In this document: positions 59,394-64,000 of the stretch, piece by piece | Numbering within the stretch: position 1 is the stretch's first letter | Layout of the letters: the number at the start of each line of letters is the position of its first letter | Assembly (NCBI GenBank): GCA_916048095.2 | Contig: OU696580.1 | Span: 6,156,608-6,220,607 of the forward strand | Length of the DNA: 64,000 bases | Source of the DNA: Sacculina carcini | Lineage: Eukaryota; Arthropoda; Thecostraca; Sacculinidae | Direction: 5' to 3' | Position numbers and translations under genes: made by a program | Notes under the pieces: model-generated | What the model saw: the letters and a program-made list of their open reading frames with translations, nothing else | Databases searched by the model: none | Told to the model about the DNA's origin: nothing

Positions 59394-60860
59394 CAGGTTC
59401 CTCGTGCAAGATTCACGTTCTCCCCGGGATTCATATCGGTGAACGTCTCCAGTAAGTTGCACTTTTCTTCGTCCAATTTATTTTTGCTGTGATTGTGTTC
59501 CCCAATGAAATGGAACATTATTCAGAATATGAAGTGGGCTAACGTAATGAGTCCGTACTGAAAGTTGAAGACTCAATAGAATGATGTATTCAATGCAAAT
59601 AATGTTTTCAATCACTAATTACAAGATGCGTTCGTAAATTTGAAATCATTTGAATTACAATATACAAATTGAGAAACGAGATGTCATGTTTTGTAGAATC
59701 AATATATATTGTTTCCGTTGCAGTTGTTAGTAGCAGGTTGCAATATGAAGTAGTGTTATTTATATAATCCTCCAGGCAAACACATATGAATGTGTAGCAT
59801 AAAGAAACAACGTATGATGATGATGAGAGTGGATGATTTAGGTTTTGACGGAGCGAAGGAATGAGAGACATTTGATCATGCGTTTCCGGAAGATGAATTC
59901 TTACTTTTTGAAGAAAGATTCATTGTTAAAGCTCAACTATTTAGTAGCAATGTAAAACGATGTCTGAAACACGAACATACATTTTTCAAAGTGAATTTTT
60001 ACGATATGAAATAATACGTTTAATTTGAGACACCAGACATGGCTATGCTAACCAGCTGCAAGGACAAAACACAAAATATGAAAGTGTCATATTTAAAACG
60101 TATGCGCTGAACTCAGCATATTTGATGAATTTTCATCGTTGTTGTTTTTGCGTTGACCACAGAAGCACATCCTCTAATGAGCCTTGCAGCCGTGCACTTT
60201 TCTCTCAATGAGCCCGTGTTGGGAACCAAGCCAGGCGATATCAACAAAGATTTGACAGAAGTGGACGGAAAATACTTCTACGATGAGTTCGCGTTAGTTG
60301 CTTTGTGATATTTCACTGTTATTACCTTACCCTGTTGTAAGTTTCACGGAGTTTCAGTCAGTAATGTTGACCTTGTCCCCATATGAATGTGTAACATTAC
60401 AAGCTACTTCTCAATGATCCAAATTCTGCAAACAAAAGTCAAGACTTCAGATTGAAAAAGAATTGTACGACATTTTGGGTGATTTTTTCGGGATGTTTCT
60501 ACTAATTTCGAAATAATACACTGTTATTCATTTCAAAAATGCTTCAAATTGGAAAGAGATGGGGAGGGATATATACTTTTGCGTTTATAATTTTTTATGT
60601 CTCAACATTTTGGGTAGCCGACCCCTGAAATAGACCTTGAAATGTTCCTGCATGCGGGGCAGTGTTGATTGGGCAGATGGGGATATTCTCTACTACTGGG
60701 TGTACGTTATCGTGGACGGTCTGGGATATCAAAGATTGTCACAACAGCTCACCATCGGCTCACCCTCCTCCGATGCCGTCCACTCGTCAACACCCTCCAC
60801 CACACCACGATCACCTCGCGTTCGTGATCTGCCGATACCGTCGCCGGAATTCACGTTTGC
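59394..60860 (+). other. First CBM39 module (exons 1-3)
   Basis: Exon 1 begins after aatcag and encodes the opening beta-strand; exon 2 the NEPVLGTKPGDINKDL core; exon 3 the GDILYYWVYV strand, the most conserved CBM39 signature. A Ser/Pro/Thr linker (VHSSTPSTTPRSPRVRD) follows in exon 3. The exon-1 end (phase 1) is matched by the equivalent end of exon 3, as expected from duplication of one module with its introns. Confidence 0.8.
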
Positions 60861-62441
60861 TCCTCACATTATCAACGTGAAAGTACCCGGTAATGCCTTG
60901 CACGCGCTTCAGTGATCATGTGGATTGTTTTGCTTTCGTGATGTGGGGTTTAAATTAATAGACTTGAGAATTTCAATTGAGCGTACGGATTAATCTGCCC
61001 TATATGAGATCAAATGGACACGTTTGACCTCTGAGGAGTGTTATGTTCAAGACGTTTCATCTACCCATATTCGACTTCACTTATACGTGCGTTCATGGTA
61101 ATGTATAAGATGCGACAACCTAAGATATGGATTGTTCTATGGGTTCCTGAGCGTGTGTTTGTGTTTAATGTGTTGAGCTCCTTCCGGGGCTTCATTGATG
61201 GCCATCCATATGAGCCTCAACAAGCCCGTGCAGGGAGTACAAGCGGGAGATTTCAACGTCGACATGACTCCGCAGGACAACGTCTTCTCCACCAGCGTCA
61301 CGACCAACTGGAAGATCGGAGACATCATCAACTACTGGATGTTGATGAAACACAGGGGATTGGTCTATAGGAAAATGGGACAACATTTCCGCATTGGCGA
61401 CGGTTGGTCTCTTGTTTGTCTCCGGTTTCTGGATTATTCTATCATTCTGAAATGTGCCGAACATTGATAACAGCCGTTCGTTCATTTGTTCCCTCGAATC
61501 ATTTGCATTTGGTTTCAAACTGACTCCTTGATTGGTCGGCTTGCTTTTCCACTGGGAATTGTTCAAATACTACGGATCTGACCGCTCAAATTGTAACCTA
61601 ACCTTTAACATGCTGTTATTGGAGCGGTTGTTCTCGATGAGGTGAACAAGATAGCTGCGCTGTTGGCGTTGCTTTGCAGAAACATCCACTTCTTCCGATC
61701 CGAACAGTCCAGCTGTGTTTCAAACGAACGACTCCAGTAGCACGGAGTGTGATGGTGCGGACACTAATGAATTCTCTCTGTCTCTGGATTGCGGTCGCAA
61801 ACACTCCAGCTTCATTGACTCGTTGTTCGGCGACACAGCACTGAGAATTCTTAATGGAACTGAGACGGCACGCGGCGAACATCCCTGGCAGGCGGGATAA
61901 CAAACACCAGTGTTTGTCCTATCTGTATTATCACCGTAATATTCCTAGATAGTTCTGCATTTCTTACTGGATATATGATATTATTAGATATTAATTCTTG
62001 ATTGATATGTTTCTAGATAATCTACTTATTCGATATAGAAGCCATTGCTGTGGATACGAAAGTTTGACTTATTATTATGATCAGCCGTAATATGCATATG
62101 TGTAATTCTTAGCTTGGAGATTATTCGACATTACAACTAGGTGTTTGTGTTCACTCAGATGGACTTAAAGTCTGAATTATCCCTTCTTTCATTGATCTTC
62201 AGTCTCTGCTAACTTCGAACGCTTTCAATTTCTTGTTTGCCCCTAACTTTCCCTAATGAGACTTCATCTTGTTCTGCGTTGGAACTTTCTTCAATAAACA
62301 AGTATTTGTGTATTTGTCTAGGGGGAGATAGAGATTGAGATGAACGGAGTGTTTGAGCATCATTGTGGCTGCGTTCTGCTCACCAGTCGTATTGTCATCA
62401 CTGCGGCGCATTGCCTCACAAAAATCAGACACAAACTACAG
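59394..62441 (+). CDS. CBM39-CBM39-serine protease, secreted, partial
   Basis: Six exons can be joined: 59,394-59,451; 60,163-60,292; 60,663-60,889; 61,178-61,402; 61,680-61,891; 62,322-62,441. Introns 1-4 are GT-AG and all phases agree. Exons 1-3 encode a first CBM39 (VPRARFTFSPGFISVNVS, VHFSLNEPVLGTKPGDIN, GDILYYWVYVIVDGLGYQ). Exons 3-4 encode a second (FTFAPHIINVKVP, IHMSLNKPVQGVQAGDFN, GDIINYWMLMKHRGLVY). Exon 5 is a Ser/Thr/Asp linker with Cys residues, then RILNGTETARGEHPWQ, a trypsin-type activation site and N-terminus. Exon 6 ends with ITAAHC, the catalytic His. CBM39 binds beta-1,3-glucan in arthropod pattern-recognition proteins, so a role in sensing fungi and starting a protease cascade is inferred. 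Signal peptide and the Asp and Ser exons are missing from view. The exon-5 donor is non-canonical (GC). Confidence 0.82.
60841..61402 (+). other. Second CBM39 module (exons 3-4)
   Basis: Starts SPEFTFAPHIINVKVP at the end of exon 3 and continues in exon 4, which carries in one piece what exons 2 and 3 carry for module 1. The intron between the two halves of module 1 is absent here. Signature strands retained: HMSLNKPVQGVQAGDF and GDIINYWMLMKHRGLVY. Confidence 0.78.
61680..62441 (+). other. Start of S1 serine protease domain (exons 5-6)
   Basis: Activation site candidate R-ILNG within LRILNGTETARGEHPWQ; an upstream Cys (LDCGRKH) could be the disulfide partner that keeps the regulatory part attached after cleavage. 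Exon 6 encodes HHCGCVLLTSRIVITAAHC; CGCVLL replaces the usual CGGxLI. The His is present; the Asp and Ser of the triad are not in the window. Confidence 0.8.
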
Positions 62442-63166
62442 GTCATTTACCTATTACCTATACCTTTTTTTTATTGTTTCGAAATTTACCTTTTATTTTT
62501 TCTATAGTTTTATCTATTGTATTTTCGTTTTTTATTAGTTTTTAGAAGAGCACACTTATACTTCAAATATGCATTCCAATTTTATGTTATTTATGAGATA
62601 CAAGCTTACCGTGCCTGATTATTAAATACCAAATTATTCTATATCTATATTTGCGATTCATAAATGAGTTAATTCTAAACTCAGCATTTAGAAACCATTT
62701 ATTTATTTTGTGATGAAATGTATTGTAAGGAGAATTAACGCACAAACAACAACAATATGGTTTCACAATACACCTGCACGCCCGTGCAGACAAGTCACTA
62801 AATACTCCCCCAAACCCACTTCACATTAAACGCAGTAACACCCACACGACACCATCTCATGCACGACACTCCCGATTCATGATCATATCGCTCCGCAATA
62901 CGCATACACACAAACATACATACACATACATATACACACACACTGCACGCGCCACTTCCTTGACCGAACAAGGCAGCTGCATTTCACATATCGGTGCACC
63001 CGTGCAACATTGACGCAGGGGGCGCAACTACTTGAAACCGCATCGCCCGCACTGCCTAGTGCACTGTCACGTGCAGGCTCGCTCAAAACTACAATACTCG
63101 CATATACACAAATAATGTACAACGAAAGATACACAAATGTTTATATATACACAACACAAAACCACA
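62442..63166. other. Protease intron and probable LTR of an inserted element
   Basis: After the donor at 62,442 the sequence is T-rich to about 62,600. Somewhere in 62,560-62,720 it enters the outer end of an LTR that reads on the minus strand; the LTR start on that strand is likely tgtggttttgtg at 63,166, just after a purine tract. An aataaa-like signal (minus strand) lies near 62,705. The LTR outer border and target duplication were not resolved. Confidence 0.45.
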
Positions 63167-63175
63167 CCCCCTCCT
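63167..63175 (-). other. Polypurine tract of the LTR element
   Basis: aggaggggg on the minus strand, lying between the integrase stop and a TG-initiated LTR start, is where plus-strand priming is expected in LTR retrotransposons. Confidence 0.6.
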
Positions 63176-63185
63176 GATCTCAAGA

Positions 63186-64000
63186 TCACTCTGCAACATG
63201 GATGTCCATCCAAATTGGAGGCCGCCGCTCTCTTCCGGATCGTCTAGGAAGTTGTTCTGTCGGTGAGTCCACTGTTGACAGTCGAACTTCATCGGAACGT
63301 TCACCCTCCTCGTCTGGTGGGACTTGCACAGGCCGAATATCCAAGATATGGCGCGGAATGCCATTCACCGAAATGTTATTGGGTGAGTGAACATCCGTAA
63401 CAACGCCTCGAGTCCACTGCGAAGTACATCGTGCATCCGCCGGCTTCACCCATACTTCTTCACCGATGCGAACGGAGCTGTCTTCACAGTGGTAAATAGC
63501 AACACCATCAACAAGTGTTGTGTTACGCCAGTCGTAGCTATACACGTTACGATGAGGCACCGAAGAATCATCAGTACCAACCCTCGGTGACATGTTGTAC
63601 CAGTATGCCGCGGTAGTTGGTGGAACACGACTTCTTTCAGCCAATGCCTTTATAAAGCGATGATGTCGCTCGACAATCCCATTACCGCTGGGGCGGTACG
63701 CGGCGCGAAAATACGGCTTCACTTTCCACCGCTCCAACAGTTCTCGCATCTCCTGCGAACGAAACGCCCGCCCGTTGTCCATCAGCAGCTCATGAGGCGG
63801 TCCTCGCTCACGAAATATTTCGTCCAGGTGCGTGCATACTTGTTGAGACGTCTCAGATCGTATTTCCCTCCAAATTGCGAACCTCCCTGGTCCACTGTCC
63901 ACAACTGTCAAATATTCCCGATGGCGGTAATGGGTGATGACAATGGCTAGTCTATGCCATACTTTGTCGACGCTAAGGTGTCCAGCAACATGAGTCGACG
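63186..64000 (-). CDS. LTR retrotransposon pol, integrase end (Gypsy-type), partial
   Basis: The minus-strand frame is open from the window edge to a stop at 63,186, about 271 codons. The integrase catalytic core shows D (VVDSGPG), D (LLMDNGRAF) and, 35 residues later, E (GNGIVERHH), the D,D-35-E triad. A C-terminal region follows with a hydrophobic DNA-binding-like block (GEEVWVKP) and a basic tail LPRRSGRERRPP, common at the end of Gypsy-type pol proteins. Integrase inserts the element's cDNA into the host genome. The frame is undamaged as far as it goes. The rest of pol and gag lie beyond 64,000. Gypsy is preferred to BEL/Pao on style of the core and tail. Confidence 0.85.
   Translation of the reverse strand, partial: STHVAGHLSVDKVWHRLAIVITHYRHREYLTVVDSGPGRFAIWREIRSETSQQVCTHLDEIFRERGPPHELLMDNGRAFRSQEMRELLERWKVKPYFRAAYRPSGNGIVERHHRFIKALAERSRVPPTTAAYWYNMSPRVGTDDSSVPHRNVYSYDWRNTTLVDGVAIYHCEDSSVRIGEEVWVKPADARCTSQWTRGVVTDVHSPNNISVNGIPRHILDIRPVQVPPDEEGERSDEVRLSTVDSPTEQLPRRSGRERRPPIWMDIHVAE

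Overview
This window is eukaryotic nuclear DNA, most likely from an arthropod. The best clue is an intron-split gene at 59.4-62.4 kb that encodes two CBM39-type beta-1,3-glucan-binding modules, a domain known from arthropod glucan-recognition proteins, followed by the start of a trypsin-like serine protease. The transposons around it (CR1-like, I-group non-LTR, hAT, MULE, pogo-like MITE, Gypsy-type LTR element) fit that setting. I cannot name the species.

Layout. 1-1.05 kb holds a decayed 3' end of a CR1-like retrotransposon. 1.2-2.25 kb holds an apparently intronless FKBPL-like (FKBP/TPR) co-chaperone gene. 3.4-5.4 kb holds broken pieces of a Mutator-like (MULE) transposase on the minus strand. 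5.7-13.9 kb is tandem array 1, about 9.7 copies of an 850-bp unit that includes a 113-bp piece of that MULE transposase. 13.9-55.8 kb is tandem array 2, 23 recognisable copies of a 1,284/1,298-bp unit with three longer (about 1.9 kb) variants. It is interrupted by an hAT element (22,525-26,366, with a nested MITE) and by a full-length, intact non-LTR retrotransposon (40,310-46,536). 55.8-56.7 kb contains a decayed BTB/POZ fragment and a second copy of the DNA found just after the FKBPL-like gene, so the two arrays lie between direct repeats. 57.9-58.1 kb holds one diverged, isolated piece of the array-2 unit. 59.4-62.4 kb is the glucan-binding/protease gene. From about 63.2 kb to the window end lies the integrase end of an LTR retrotransposon on the minus strand, apparently inside an intron of the protease gene.

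How it fits together. Only two host genes can be supported: the FKBPL-like gene and the glucan-binding serine protease. The latter would join a fungal cell-wall sensor to a protease in one chain, a plausible innate-immunity or clotting role. Nearly all the rest is repeat biology. The array units look like chimeras of gene fragments (MULE transposase, a coiled-coil-like reading frame, BTB domain) amplified by unequal exchange. An 8-monomer higher-order pattern of 10,958 bp occurs twice in array 2, and the hAT and the retrotransposon each sit in only one of the two copies, which gives a relative order of events.
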